Shown here piece after piece: positions 46,678 to 58,942 of a stretch of DNA of 64,000 nucleotides; position 1 is the first letter of the stretch, and the number at the start of each line of letters is the position of its first letter. The notes beneath the pieces were generated by a model. That model saw nothing but the letters and a program-made list of their open reading frames with translations. It had not been told where the DNA came from and searched no databases. The stretch lies in assembly GCA_024036415.1 (NCBI GenBank), contig JAMWET010000078.1:242501-306500 (forward strand), written 5' to 3'. The translations under genes were made by a program, and so were the position numbers. This DNA is from Prochilodus magdalenae. Taxonomy: Eukaryota > Chordata > Actinopteri > Characiformes > Prochilodontidae.

Positions 46678-47344
46678 GGCAAGCATGAATAATGAAGGTG
46701 AATGATGGTGAATCCTAGCCACAACCCTAGTCCCACCTTCATCAGACATTAAGACTACTGCCATACCACTGTGGCACGCAAGCAAGCATGTCTTCAGGAG
46801 ATTCTTACATTTCTTTGGCCAAGGTGTCTATTCAGCCTCCTTTTCTGTCATCCTGTTTGCCTTTGAGAATAATTGTGTTGAAGTATTATATTTTATTCAT
46901 GGGGAAATGATGTACTCGTTTTAATAAGGTAAACTGATAATGTGATAAAAAATGGTTTACTTCACTAAAATATGTATCTTTTTCTGCATCACATTATAAT
47001 AAAATGTACTTACATCAACAAAATTACTTCTAAGTCAGTAAAACAAAAGACAATATTATGTCATCGTAATAGATTTTAATCATGCACAAATGATCAATAC
47101 ACTACATCACTTTTTCCCCGAGTGCCTTCACAACGATTACTAATGGACAATGGAACTGGGGAGTGAAAGCACTGAGGGTTAACATGCGTATGGAGTGACT
47201 AATAAGTGCTTCACTCATCAGGTCCGTCTAATCGGCTTTTCTGTGATCCATTACGCTGCATTATTTATGCTAAACAGCCATCCTGTTCAGGGACGGTCAT
47301 TACAAGCCTTCCTCTCAGCATTTCTGGAAACCATTACATAACAA
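46678..47344. other. Unassigned AT-rich DNA
   Basis: No gene or repeat is recognised. Confidence 0.5.
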
Positions 47345-47423
47345 ACACTCACAGACACATACACACACATATACACACAAATGCTCTCACACATTCATAA
47401 AGTCATAACCACACACACACACA
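47345..47423. repeat. CA-rich simple repeat
   Basis: ACACACACATATACACAC and a second (AC)n run at 47,410-47,423. Confidence 0.85.
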
Positions 47424-47689
47424 ACCTGTGCCTGTTGACACAGTCTTCCATGAAGCCTACACTCAGACCTTGGTTCATTTTTTCCTTAATCCATTTGAGA
47501 AAACTAAACATGTTTTACTCAGATATTATTTGAGAAGTCATGGAGTCAACTTTGTGTAATGTGTAATTACCGCTTAACATAATGATTAGAGGTGCCACAA
47601 AACTTTTCCTGTTCTGATACCGGTACTGAAACCGCCAGAATCGCTTTCTACTTGCTTCTACTAGTGTGCTACTAAGCTTCAAAATGAAC

Positions 47690-47738
47690 TATTTTTCTAA
47701 TTAAAGTATTTTTAATTATTATTTTTCTAATTAAAGTA
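47690..47738 (+). repeat. 30-bp tandem duplication
   Basis: TATTTTTCTAATTAAAGTA is present at 47,690 and again at 47,720. Confidence 0.85.
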
Positions 47739-47749
47739 CTTTACTAGTG

Positions 47750-47930
47750 TTTTCCTTTACTTAGTGTACATATATATATTCTTATTTTTCTCTCTCCTTT
47801 TATATTGATATTTATTTTTTAGGACTGTCAGGAATGGAGGAACTGCAGAGTAAGAATTTCATTGTACAATGTAACTGCTTGTTATGCTGTGCATATGACA
47901 ATAAAACTTTTGAATCTTTGAATCTTTGTA
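47750..47930 (+). repeat. LINE 3' end remnant
   Basis: TAAGAATTTCATTGTACAAT, later GCATATGACAATAAAACTTT and the tail TTTGAATCTTTGAATCTTTG. The AATAAAA signal and the tandem TTGAATCT tail are typical of fish non-LTR retrotransposon 3' ends. No coding part remains. Confidence 0.7.
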
Positions 47931-50900
47931 TATATAGGAACGGTTGGTTGAAAAATTGAATTTACCAGTTTCCCACTTCAAGTTATTCAGGCAATACATG
48001 CTTGGTATCAAAATGTTGCTCCTCCAGCACTGCAGCTACAAGGCTAATGTAGCTAACAAACACTATAAGTCAATAGTCACCCAAAGACAACCTCAAAACA
48101 CAGCCAGCTGTTCACTAACAGAGAATTCCACCATTTTGTGGAATTTTGTGGAACCATTCAGTGGTCGAGATGCTCAGTTTTAGAGAAACTTACTACCTAT
48201 ACATTTATTTACAGTAGTAGTGTTAGTAGTCAAGAGTCTCAATCTCTACACAGATATATTCATTTCATTTAGTAAAACCATCAAACCTTCATGTGTCTTT
48301 TTTTATATGTGATGGTGATGATGGTAAAATAGTGTTTGGTTTTCCTTGAAAACTGTTTTGCCTTATAAAGTCCTGCATGTACATCTCCACTATGAATACA
48401 TTTTAATAATACATTTTACTAAAAGCTGTTGCAAAACAATGTCACAGCTTTTAAAGGCATTAAACAGTTCAGACGTCTGGTCACCACCCTGTAAACAATT
48501 CTGACTCCTAAAGTTCTCATTTCATACCAAACCACTCCGAATAACATTATATACATTATACATTATATCTCAAACGATTAATTATGCAGTATGTAAGTAT
48601 ATCTGCAAGTATCCTCTAAACTACATCAAGAAGTCTAAATTACCCACAAAAACAACTAACAAGATGATGCAACCTGTCAAATTAATTCTCCAAACAATAG
48701 AGGGCAATGCATCACTAGAAAAATCCACACAGTCCTTCCTCCTTCCACTTCAGTTCTTACTAGTCTAAAAGAAATACTGCACGTTCAGCAACTTCATCCC
48801 TTTACTTGTCATGAGCATCACCAGTGGTGGAAAGCAACACCAGTGTTAACTCCAGTTTTGCTTTTATTTATATCACTTCTTTCCCTTGCTTGTTGAGCAT
48901 GGATTATTGCCGAGAGCAGGCGTCAGAAGTCATAACAGCTCCTTGCCGAGAGTGGTTAGCATGCTAATTCTCAGATGTCTTTGAACCATTTTGAATTCTT
49001 CCCATTAGCTCGCTTTGGAATGTTTCAAACTACGAACTGTGTGTTAACATCACATGCACAGACTCACAAACCAACACTACATGATCTTCTTCCATACATT
49101 GCTTGTAATTAAACATGTCCTCCAGAAAAGGTCCAAATCCCCATATCCAACATGCAGATCTATCTACTGAACTCTAGTGCCTACAGTGTCAGACTCAAAG
49201 CTCCAAGTTTAAATTCAACAAGCAAAATTTGCACATCAAAAATGTCCTGGCTGATCGACTTCATCTGATGTATGTGGAAAACTGAGTACCTCAGATCTTT
49301 TCCCAAAACCATTCCTTTACGACGAGCATCTAAATGTAGGCTATAACGCCTAAACGACTCACTCCACTACCCCGCAGGAAGAAATACACCGCTAATAACA
49401 TCACATCACACAGTGTGAGATTCTTTCTTCTATCTGATATCCAGCCCAGCCTTTTCTGCTAATATTGGCCAAATACCCATCAATACCGATACGCCATCTC
49501 CAGTAATGACTATACTTCCACAAGCCATCATTTCCCATGCAGTAAATAACAATGTGGTCAATGACCTGCAGAGCTTTGCTGAGGGAACTGCTCTTCCACT
49601 AAAGCGCAGACTGCTTCCAAAATACATTACACTCACAAAATGCTGTCTTTTGGTTTACTAGTTTCAGCAGTAACTGATCAAATGTGTTTTATTCGTGTGG
49701 AAATGGCCAACGATAAAAAGTCGATGCATTACTTTTAGTGTTATCTTCTTATCACTTATGCTGCTAGTTTGGATATTATGGTCAGCTAGCTGAAGTGACC
49801 ACATGGCTTGTTGTGAAATCTAAATTAAAGGCAACTCCAATCTCCTCTGGGCAGCTATAAAGAAGAGACACATTTTTCCACCTTCCAGATAGACGTTAGC
49901 CATCCTTTTCCATTACTATGGCGCACAACAACTATTAGGTGCTATTGATTTTCTTAGTATTTTGTCCAGTTTTAATGGAAAAGGTTTTACCTCCTGGACC
50001 TTAGAGAACCCATATCATGGAAACAACATATTTTCCCCACTTTTTCTTTACAGTTTGATGTATTATCATCGAGCTATAACGGGTTAGGTTTACTCCCCAG
50101 TCCTCATAAGAAACTAAACTGCAGAAATGGAATTTTTGAATTCATTGTTTTTGTGATGTCACTTAACCACCACCGTTACATATATCCACCTACTCAGCCA
50201 GTCAACCCATTCACAGTGAAGTTAAAACGTGTTTCAGCTAGAAGTGCTTTCTGAATGTAGCAGCAAAGAAGACAATCAGAATAGCTCTCATTTACACGCA
50301 TCTCTTAAACCAGAGTAACAGAACGTCTGTTTGAATTATGTGAATTATGAGTGGTTTTAGTACATAAACCCACACAGACCTCTTAAAGTGGACCTCAAGA
50401 GAAAAAAATGTCCAAGATGTAATATATGGGCTTTCACATCAAAACGCATGGAAAGCATATTTAAATTTTTCTAATAAAGGCGATTTTAAACACAATATAG
50501 CACTGACATTTCCTTTATGTCCAAAGACCACTCCCAACATCATATATCTTGGGAAAAAAATCTTCAAATAAAAATTCTGTCATGCATTTTGGACTAAACC
50601 CCTTCACTTATTTTCCTGCCATATACACATAGATTTGTTTTGTGCGCACTTTGAAATAACCGCATAATAAAGTTTGTGTTTAGAATGCACCAAAAAGAAC
50701 CAAGCGTACACATCTTACAACACAAACATGCCCTCAAAAAGAGCATGTCTAAGAAGATCTATAATTAAGAGTAGTGGGGAAAGCATATAGCGTACCGCTG
50801 AGTGCAGAAACAACACATGGTGTTCTATCCCACACAGACTAGGAGCAAGCTCTAGGAAGGCCAATTAGCATCAGAGCAAATCTCGGCCTGCTGGAGTGAC

Positions 50901-51019
50901 GCACCACTTCAACAAGCCGACACCAACGGAATCAACCGGCAGCAATGCTGCAAACACACTCCGGCAAATTCTCCAGAAATAGTTCTTATATCTCTCTGCA
51001 CCAACCCGTGTTGGTGAAC
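47931..51019. other. Unassigned DNA
   Basis: No gene is recognised. On the minus strand near 49,455-49,500, GTATCGGTATTGATGGGTAT resembles a TATCGG-type fish repeat. Confidence 0.45.
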
Positions 51020-51221
51020 CAGTGGTTTCTCAATTCCCCTAAACCCTAGGGAATCCATGTGCTGCACTTCTTTTGTGATTTCCCTGCTCTGGCACCTCAT
51101 GATTCAACTCATCAGCTAATTGTCAAACCCTTCTTGGGCTGAGTCAGGGAGTGATAGAGCCGAAAAAGCACAAAAAATGTGCAGTGCATGGAGTCCCTGC
51201 GCCTGGGCTCGAGAAGCACTG
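51020..51221. mobile_element. hAT-type MITE, complete (202 bp)
   Basis: The left end is CAGTGGTTTCTCAATTCC and the reverse complement of the right end is CAGTGCTTCTCGAGCCC. The inverted repeats extend about 45 bp to ATGTGCTGCAC / ATGCACTGCAC. The flanking octamers TGGTGAAC and TGATAAAT agree at 5 of 8 positions, consistent with an old 8-bp hAT target-site duplication. It has no coding capacity. Frames at 51,116-51,392 (minus) overlap it by chance. Confidence 0.8.
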
Positions 51222-53329
51222 TGATAAATTATTACTGTAGCCTTGTGTTTCCCAATCGTAATGCTGGAGAAAGGCACACTTGCAATGCATGTGGGAGAGA
51301 ATGCCATGCACTGTATGGATTATGTCATTAAGGCAAATGTAGAATGCATGGTGATGATTAGTACGTCTGTGACTGTTATTGTAATTATCCATGGTGGAGT
51401 TTAATTACGGTTTTCAGTCAGATATTGGAAGTGATGAGTGCAACTAATAATGCTGGGAGCTGTTTTTACCTCATGCACACACTGACATACATGTAGTCAC
51501 TAGAAGTGGATGTCAGGCCTGGTCTCAGTTTTGGGTCTCAGTTATAACATGCCTCTGTCTGAGGTAACTGGAAACAGAACGTTTTTCTATCATTCTGAAA
51601 TATCAACAAAACCTTTAAACAAAACAATATCTTTTCTCTACATGTTGATATAAAATCTGTTCCCTGCCGCTTGAGGGTCTAATTGATCTTTCCCTGATGA
51701 CTTAACTGGGTTTTACATGTCCTGAGGGCATATCAGAATGTGTTCATTTAATAATGATGTATGTATGTTCTAATATTCAGTCGACTTTAGGTGGGGATTC
51801 TGAAGTTTTAGAGAAGAAGTGACGGAGAATAAACATCATTTATTTTCAAAACTTACATTAAAAATAATGAGTAATATTTTCAGGCTATATATAATTTAAT
51901 GTTATATTTCTCAAAAAATAATAGAATATTATTTATTAAAGCACATCATATATAATGAATGACAATGAATGTACAATGAACTACAAACTATTTTTTGTTT
52001 CATCTTTTTCTGTTTATACACGTAATCACTCTGCTACAAAGTCTTGATCTTAACTGCTAAGAATTATTCAGTAACAAAAAAAATTCATCTAAAATAAGCA
52101 GTAGTGCATAAAATTCAGACACAATGCCAGTTACTTGATTTTCAGTGACAGTAAAAAAAAACAAAATCATTTTTATGAGAAAATTGGGCCCAAGTAACTT
52201 TTATTACAGCTCCTATACTTTTAAAAGACATTTTTACACTTACAAAGTTTAATCTGTCATATTTTTTTCTTTGCACAATCACACAAATAATCATCAATAC
52301 AGGATAAATTTACATGCACTATTTCTTATATTTAGCCATATGCAGAACTAAGTGTGGTATGATATGGGTAAAATGCTACAGAACAGTTCTTAAGTGTGAA
52401 GAGTTTTTGTGTAAACCTTGGAGGCACACCTAATAGTACCTTTTTGGATAACTTGTAATTTTCATACTTTATTCACAATTAAATTTGGATTTTTAGTTTT
52501 GTTATTTAGTTAAAACGCATTAGTTCCACGTGATTACAAGACTAGAATAATACAATAAAAAATAACTCATAATGCTGCATTTCCATCAAGATGATAACAG
52601 CAAACCGGATATTGAATTGGAGATGCAACAGAAAATTCTACCAGTGTGAAACAAGTGAAACAATATATCATCAAGTACCATCAAGAGGTACATTTTCCCA
52701 ACTTATGCCAAACATCTCAGTGTTGAATTTCAGATGATCCCAGTATTATACAAAAAATAAAAACTGAGTACAGATAATCACAGTACAATCTATATTAATT
52801 AAAAATTAATTAATGAATTAATTAAAATAATAATAATAATTCCATATGATAACACTGATAATTTTCTTTTTAACACAAACATGTGAAAACCACCTTAAAA
52901 ATGTAGGTTGACTGACATGAAGTTCTTCAAGCAAAATTTTGTTTCATAAATATTCATTTGTTTATTAATTTATATTTTTCAAACAGTAATACATAGGTAT
53001 TTATATATATATATATTTATACCTGCTTATATATATAGCTTACTCTATGTTGCCTATAAACCTATAAAAACCTATAAAAAAACAAAATAAAACTGATAAT
53101 AATTTATACAATCAGATGATGCCATAATGGACTAATAACCAATCAGCTACTTGCTACTACGCACTTATTATAGACTAGTTGTTGTAGTTCACAGATTCTC
53201 TATATTTGTTCTAAATGAGCCCAAGCAGGTTTACAAGCAGTTGCTCTGTGTAGAATATCCATGATATTCATGGTACATTTAAAGTATGTGTGTCTGGGAG
53301 GTTATTTATCACAATACTGCTAAAGCACA
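51222..53329. other. Very AT-rich unassigned DNA
   Basis: It contains AT/TTAATTAA-type low-complexity runs near 52,796-52,840 and TATATA at 53,002-53,038. No gene is recognised. Confidence 0.55.
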
Positions 53330-53620
53330 GCCGCACTGTCCTCCCCTAATGATGAAACAAGTTTTAGGCCCACTGCTCTCAGTGCAGCCTCTTTTTGGGA
53401 TTCAGCCACATAACCACAAATCAAATTCACTCCACTCAACTCCACAATGAAATGGACTCTTAGAACTGAAGATACTTTGAATCAAGACAAGTCATCTGGA
53501 GGCACAGGAAGTCTGCACATGTAGGAAGACCATCTGCTACCACTGACCTGGACAAAATGGCTTCAAGCAATAATGCAGCATAGAGATTATATTGATCTCT
53601 TCTCTGCATTCCAAAGAACC
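53330..53620 (+). repeat. Dispersed repeat, copy 1 of a direct pair
   Basis: ATTCAGCCACATAACCAC, CAACTCCACAATGAAATG, CAAGTCATCTGGAGGCACAG and ATCTGCTACCACTGACCTGG match 56,410-56,690 in the same order and orientation. The family is not identified. Confidence 0.85.
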
Positions 53621-53914
53621 CAGCAGATGATGGACATCGCTAAGTAACGAATTTGTTTAGGTTGTGGCAATATCTGCACAGATGATGCATCAGTCAGTTC
53701 TAGCAGGACCTTGGAACAAGCACTGGCAGGTGCAGACATAGTCTAATAATAAGCTTCAATTCTTCATGGCAGCCTTTACAATGACCTTCTTGTTGTGCAG
53801 CAGTCTGTCCGTGGCGGAGCTCCAGATGTAGACGCCACATGTTTAGCAGAGGATGCGTGTTGAAACGGCTGTAGCACATGCCTCAGCTGACATGGCTCAC
53901 CAGACATGAGCCAC
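53621..53914. other. Unassigned DNA
   Basis: No gene or recognised repeat. Confidence 0.5.
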
Positions 53915-54040
53915 AGCCTAATTGGTTCCGGTGGTGCCAGTGGGCGGGTTAACATGGTTACGCAGTACCCAAGTCAGTTTTGGTACAACTGGTGGGCGGG
54001 TTAACGTGCTCTTGCGGCAACCTGATTGGTTCCGGCAGCG
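53915..54040 (+). promoter_or_regulatory. GC-box and CCAAT-box cluster with internal duplication
   Basis: ATTGGTTCCGG occurs at 53,921 and 54,024, and GTGGGCGGGTTAAC at about 53,940 and 53,992. These are two inverted CCAAT cores and two Sp1-type GGGCGGG boxes in about 115 bp, in an otherwise AT-rich area. A 95-codon frame (53,922-54,209) starts within it; its last 30 residues are Lys/Arg-rich but unrecognised. It could be a promoter, a transposon promoter relic or a local duplication only. Confidence 0.35.
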
Positions 54041-55071
54041 TTCCGTGGAAGTGTTTGCAAGGGCGTGTGAAAGCAGCTCAACGCCACAATGCTGCGCAAA
54101 TGAGGAGGATGACTTGGGGCGTATTTACATAGAGAGGCTAGAAAGAGTGCAAAAGAGATTGCATTTGCTTTGCAAGTCATACAAAAAAAAAATCATCTTT
54201 GAAGTTTAGATGTTAGCCTCTCAAACTCCAGGCTTTTTATTCAGTTAGCAGTTTTTAATTTTTTTCAAATATAATCTCTGGCACATCTGTAGCATACGGT
54301 CAAATACCCCGGATGGGTAACAAAACCTGTTGACAATAAACTCACTATGGTACCTGCCCTACTGTCTTTCATTAGAAATGTGCTTCTGTCCTGTTCTCTT
54401 CCTTTACTAACCCCTAGGAGATGCGTCTAAATCACTGTCTGTGGTATGTGCTACAGATGCAGCTAATAGAGATTAGGCTGAAAAATACGGCAATATTCTT
54501 TCAAACTACTATCTGAATAAAAAGCCTTTAAGACTTGCTCAGTAACTACTATGAATTATTCAGTAACTGCTATTACACTAATATATACAGCACTGGGAAG
54601 AAGGATGTGAGATTATTCATTTTTTTTTCCAGTAAAACAGGCATTACAATTTATTCCTTTTTATGTGTAAAGAAAAAAGCAGGAAATTAATTTGAATGAA
54701 AATTACCATCAACAAACGTTCCACAGCCCTTTATAGAGGCCTCAACACCCTTTACAGCCTTCACTGTTGCTTTTAATTTGGCAAAGAAAACATAAGTTCA
54801 GTCTTAGGAGCTGGCTGGCATTTTCTTGCAATCCAAAAAAATCGCAAACACAGTCAGTGATGCTGAAGTCTGGACTGGGGGTCGACCAGTCCATTGTTCT
54901 CAGAACGCCATCAGCAAATTTTCTATTTTTTCCCTGTTCTCAGTAACGGTCTCTTGACAGCTACATCTCTTTTGACACCCACAACTTGCATTTGAGAACC
55001 ATTGTGACTGGAAGTTAAGAACTGAAGGGTTAAAGGTCTCTGACTTTTGCACAATGCTGTCAGGAAAGCCC
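54041..55071. other. Unassigned DNA
   Basis: No recognised feature. CAGTAACTACTATGAATTATTCAGTAACTGC, taken as two parts CAGTAACTACTATG and CAGTAACTGCTATT, is a small direct repeat near 54,540. Confidence 0.5.
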
Positions 55072-55170
55072 AGTCCTGGTCCTAGAGATCTACCCCGCCT
55101 CAGATTGTAGGTCCAAGCTTAATCTAATACCTGATCCAAGCAACCACAGCTGTCAGAATGCAGGTGTATA
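55072..55170. repeat. Dispersed fish repeat (AGTCCTGGTCC type)
   Basis: CCAGTCCTGGTCCTAGAGAT, AGGTCCAAGCTTAATCTAAT and ACCTGATCCAAGCAACCACA follow the order of a widespread short fish repeat, probably a MITE. The ends are not resolved. Confidence 0.6.
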
Positions 55171-55976
55171 GGATGGTACTGCATTTATTAAGGTATTATG
55201 GTAGGGTTTAAAAGGTTAAACATGGTTTAAAATGTAAACAAAGCAAAACCGACTGCAGAGTATACCTATGTTTATATACTGATCTACATGCATCTACAAG
55301 AGAATTTAAAACTCAGCAGGTTCCTTCATATGTAAACATCTCAGCACTGAGATGGACATTCAAAACACATGAACCGACAAATGAACAGAGAACTGAGAAA
55401 TGACCTGTGCAACTTTTGCATCGGGTCTTCATTCAGTCAACACTCTGCTGAGTAAAAGAACACAGCTGCCACGGTGCTGGAGTCATTGCATGTGGTTATT
55501 ACGAGACAGCTTTTGAACTCATCATGGTAATTTACATTTGAAAGAGGGTTGTCCATCCCTGGCAACACACAAATCACATCATAGTCTAGTGTTCATTTAC
55601 AAACCTCTCACACAAAGTCTCTCCACTCCATCGTGCTTCACTCTCTTGTCCTTATTATCTCAGTTTCCAGGCTGTATTGGCACCTGCTTGAATTACGCTA
55701 CCAAAGTAAAACACCACCCCTACAAAACAAGTCAACCATTAACGCTCAGCTACGACTACTGCAATCAGACTACTACAAAGGCATGGGTGACATGCGTGAC
55801 AATATTTTGTTTATCTTATGTAATATACTTTGTTGATCTGCTGATGGTAAATCATTTAGGAGGTAAGCTAACAAAACAATGTGATTTCATAGTGGGGTAC
55901 ATGCTACTATGCAGTTCATGCAGTTTTTGTTTACTGGTTGTATATTGTTTACTGGTCTCTATAATTGGCGTAAAGC
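55171..55976. other. Unassigned DNA
   Basis: A 168-codon + strand frame (55,538-56,044) lies mostly here and runs into the next MITE. It is hydrophobic at its end and unrecognised, so I do not call a gene. Confidence 0.45.
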
Positions 55977-56333
55977 TGCTTTTCCACCACATGATACCAA
56001 CTCAACTCAACCCGTTTTTTTTTTGTTTGTTTGTTTTCCATTAGATGAAATCTGATACCTGGTGCTATTTGTATTACCTCTATGTAAGCAAGGTTAGCAT
56101 GTTACTAAAAGGTGATGTAAAAATGCTGCAGACTACTAATTGACTGGGTAAAAACAGATATGCTAATGCTAGTTGCCAGGTTAGCATATCTTGCATTACT
56201 CTTGTGCTGTCAGTGAGTGCCGCCTTGTGAGTCAGCTACTTTAAGGGGGTACTATATCTGCAACGGTAAACTATATCTGATGGAAACAATGAGTGGAGTA
56301 AAGTTAAGTCATACTATGTGGTGGAAAAAGACC
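55977..56333. mobile_element. MITE with long terminal inverted repeats (about 357 bp)
   Basis: The left end is TTTTCCACCACATGATACCA and the reverse complement of the right end is TTTTCCACCACATAGTATGA. Both continue with an AACT-rich segment and a TTTCCAT(T/C)AGAT segment, so the repeats span about 65 bp. There is no coding capacity. The superfamily is not assigned. Confidence 0.75.
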
Positions 56334-56409
56334 ATAAATATGATATTTGTATGATGTATATAGCTATTCATAATATCCCATTGTTGACTCAGAAAAAAGG
56401 ATTGTGATG

Positions 56410-56690
56410 TCATACTGTTCACCTCTAAGGGTGAGGCACATTGTAGGCCTACCGGTTTTGGTGCAGCCTTTCATTGGCATTCAGCCACAATACCACTAAT
56501 CAAATTCAGTCCACTCTGCTCAACTCCACAATGAAATGCACTGCATCTAGAGGTGATTATGGAACTGGAATCAAGTCAAGTCACCTGGACGCACAGGAAT
56601 ATACAGGCAGGAGGTTTATCTGCTACCAATGACCTGGGCCAAAAGTTCTCATACAGCATATAGATGAAACCAATTTCTTCCGAATATGTT
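56410..56690 (+). repeat. Dispersed repeat, copy 2 of a direct pair
   Basis: Partner of 53,330-53,620: ATTCAGCCACAATACCAC, CAACTCCACAATGAAATG, CAAGTCACCTGGACGCACAG and ATCTGCTACCAATGACCTGG occur in the same order. Confidence 0.85.
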
Positions 56691-57280
56691 GTGATTGTGA
56701 ATAATGAAAGACTCTGGCATTATTTAAGCCGGATTTGTTTTACCAGAGAAGGCTATGTAAGGGATTTCTTGCAAGGCATTTAAGCTGTCAAAAGGCCCAG
56801 TTTCCCAAAAGTATCCACCTACCTCTCTAAATATGATCAAATTATAAGTCTCTCTAGATGAGAACATCTGACAAGAGCCTTACATGTACATGTAAACGAA
56901 TTTCCTTAACTTGCCCTAGACAATCAAAACATTAAGACCTCCGTTATCAGTTTACACGACAGGTGATGCTCAATAACATGCAGTACTTATTTCATTGCTA
57001 TGGAGTTGCTTTAAACAAAACTACAGCTGCTATTACTGAAGGAGCTTCATGTTAGGTATAATTATTACTGTGGGACTTTTAAAACTAGATTTCACAGTCA
57101 TACAGGATTAAAAATCACAGATCTTGTCAGTAATCACTTATATTCAAGTACCTCTGCAGATAAAAGGGGTCCAGCTTGATTAGAGTTACAGCACCAGATG
57201 AGGGTTTAGGGGGGCTGTTAGTATTTATGTTCCATGCTTTTTAACATCAGATGAAACACCAGAATTCCAGGTGTGGTTTG
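56691..57280. other. Unassigned AT-rich DNA
   Basis: No recognised feature. Confidence 0.55.
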
Positions 57281-57609
57281 TAGGGATGTCCTGATCCCAT
57301 TTTTGCCCTCGAGTCTGATCAGTGTACTTTCATGTTTAGTACTGGCTGATATTGATTTAGTCCACATCATTTATGTTCATACATATGTGTGCATAGTGGA
57401 ATACACTCTAAACTGATATATTTGGGGTATTCTGTGAAGTAATTATGTGAAATAACCTTTTATGTAGCTGTGAATAAGCTATTATGTCACAATCCTCACG
57501 CACTGAAAAATTCCTTTGGGTATCAGAACTGGACTGGACCTAGAAGCCGATACTAAGTCCATGAATTGCCTGAACTGGCTCGCATACTGATGGATTGGTA
57601 CATTTCTAG
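57281..57609. mobile_element. Inverted-repeat element, TATCGG-type (about 329 bp)
   Basis: The left end is TAGGGATGTCCTGATCC and the reverse complement of the right end is TAGAAATGTACCAATCC, 12 of 17 positions alike. The inside has GGCTGATATTG and AGCCGATACTAAG phrases known from a fish repeat built on TATCGG words. No transposase. Confidence 0.55.
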
Positions 57610-58942
57610 CTGTTGTTTTTTCTACTGCATGCCTGATTCCCTTGTAATTTTTCAAATTTAAAAAATCGGACATGAATCAGCATAAAAGAGCTTTGCTGTA
57701 AGGCTTTCCTGTCCCTCAAAATGTCTGCGAGTGAAAACTGACTGCTGATTTGAGTGACAATTCCAACTCTGCATCGCTAAAGGCATCAACACAGGACTGA
57801 ACATTATACAGAATAACACTTGCTTCCCCTAGCCACTTCAACATCTGATCCTTTATCTGGCGATGCAGAGTAACACAGTTGCTGGGAAAAAAAAGTATGA
57901 CGAGTGAAACACTGATGCCTTTAGAAGTAGAACAACATGCATTTTCTGAAGTGGAAATAGCAAGAGGAAGTGAGCAGGGGCTGACGCTTTTTGAACTGGG
58001 AGCTGTTGCATGGTTTGCTGTACTGGAACAAGCCTGGGCACGTAACGGATTTCACATCGCAAGACGACTTATTTCTTATATCGGTAAATGTGTTCCATCA
58101 GAGTAAATACAACTGGAGAATGAAGTCTATTTTTGCGCACATTAGGAGCGTACAAAAAGTAAATGGATTTTCAGCTTCATCGGATCAATTTCTTTTCATA
58201 TCAAAATCAATGTAACGTAAGTGTTTGGGGCTACCTACAGAGAAGGACGCTTCAAAATCCATGAACAGTCACTTTGCTCTCAGCATAGCAGGATTTAACC
58301 CTTGGAAGAAGATACTTGGTGGAATGTGTCCTCTGGAACTCTGACTGTTGTTGGGAGGATGTAATAGTTAGAATGGACTAAAAGTCATTGTGATATCATA
58401 AGTGTCATTCATTCTGTCATAGAAGCACAACAAGTCCATCTTTGTCTCCCTTCTGCAGTCATTTTCATCCTTTTCTTCCCAAATGATTCTGAGCATTAAG
58501 AGAGGAGAAAATGAATCTAGCTAAATAAACTTTGATAGCAGCAGAGTAAAGAGAAATAGACCATTTGTGTGCCTGTAAACAGAGATGGTGTGTCTGTTCA
58601 ATGGATCAAGGATCCAACTAAATGTTACAGCGGCCAGACATCTTTATATACCTTCAGGAGAAGACCAGCATGTATACAACAGAAAAAACCCAAGGTATAA
58701 AAATCTCTTGGTCATGTCCAGGACCTTGAATGCCAATATTTGTTGGATGTTCTTAGTGTATTAGGGACAGACTGTCTAGGACATAAATCATAGCTCTACA
58801 AAAGGTGGGCTGTTATAAACAAGCCTAACAAATATATACCGAAGGTGAACTGCACTTGCATGGCTGGGTTGAAATGTACTCTTTTTCATGGTTTAATGTA
58901 TGTTAGGACAATGTAAATCTCTACAACTCCTGCTGCTATGTA
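57610..58942. other. Unassigned DNA
   Basis: No gene or recognised repeat. Frames are under 80 codons. Confidence 0.5.

Noticed and set aside
55538..56044. 168-codon + strand frame, hydrophobic toward its end
   Set aside because: No family resemblance, no exon context, and the end lies in a MITE. Chance is the simpler reading without RNA evidence.
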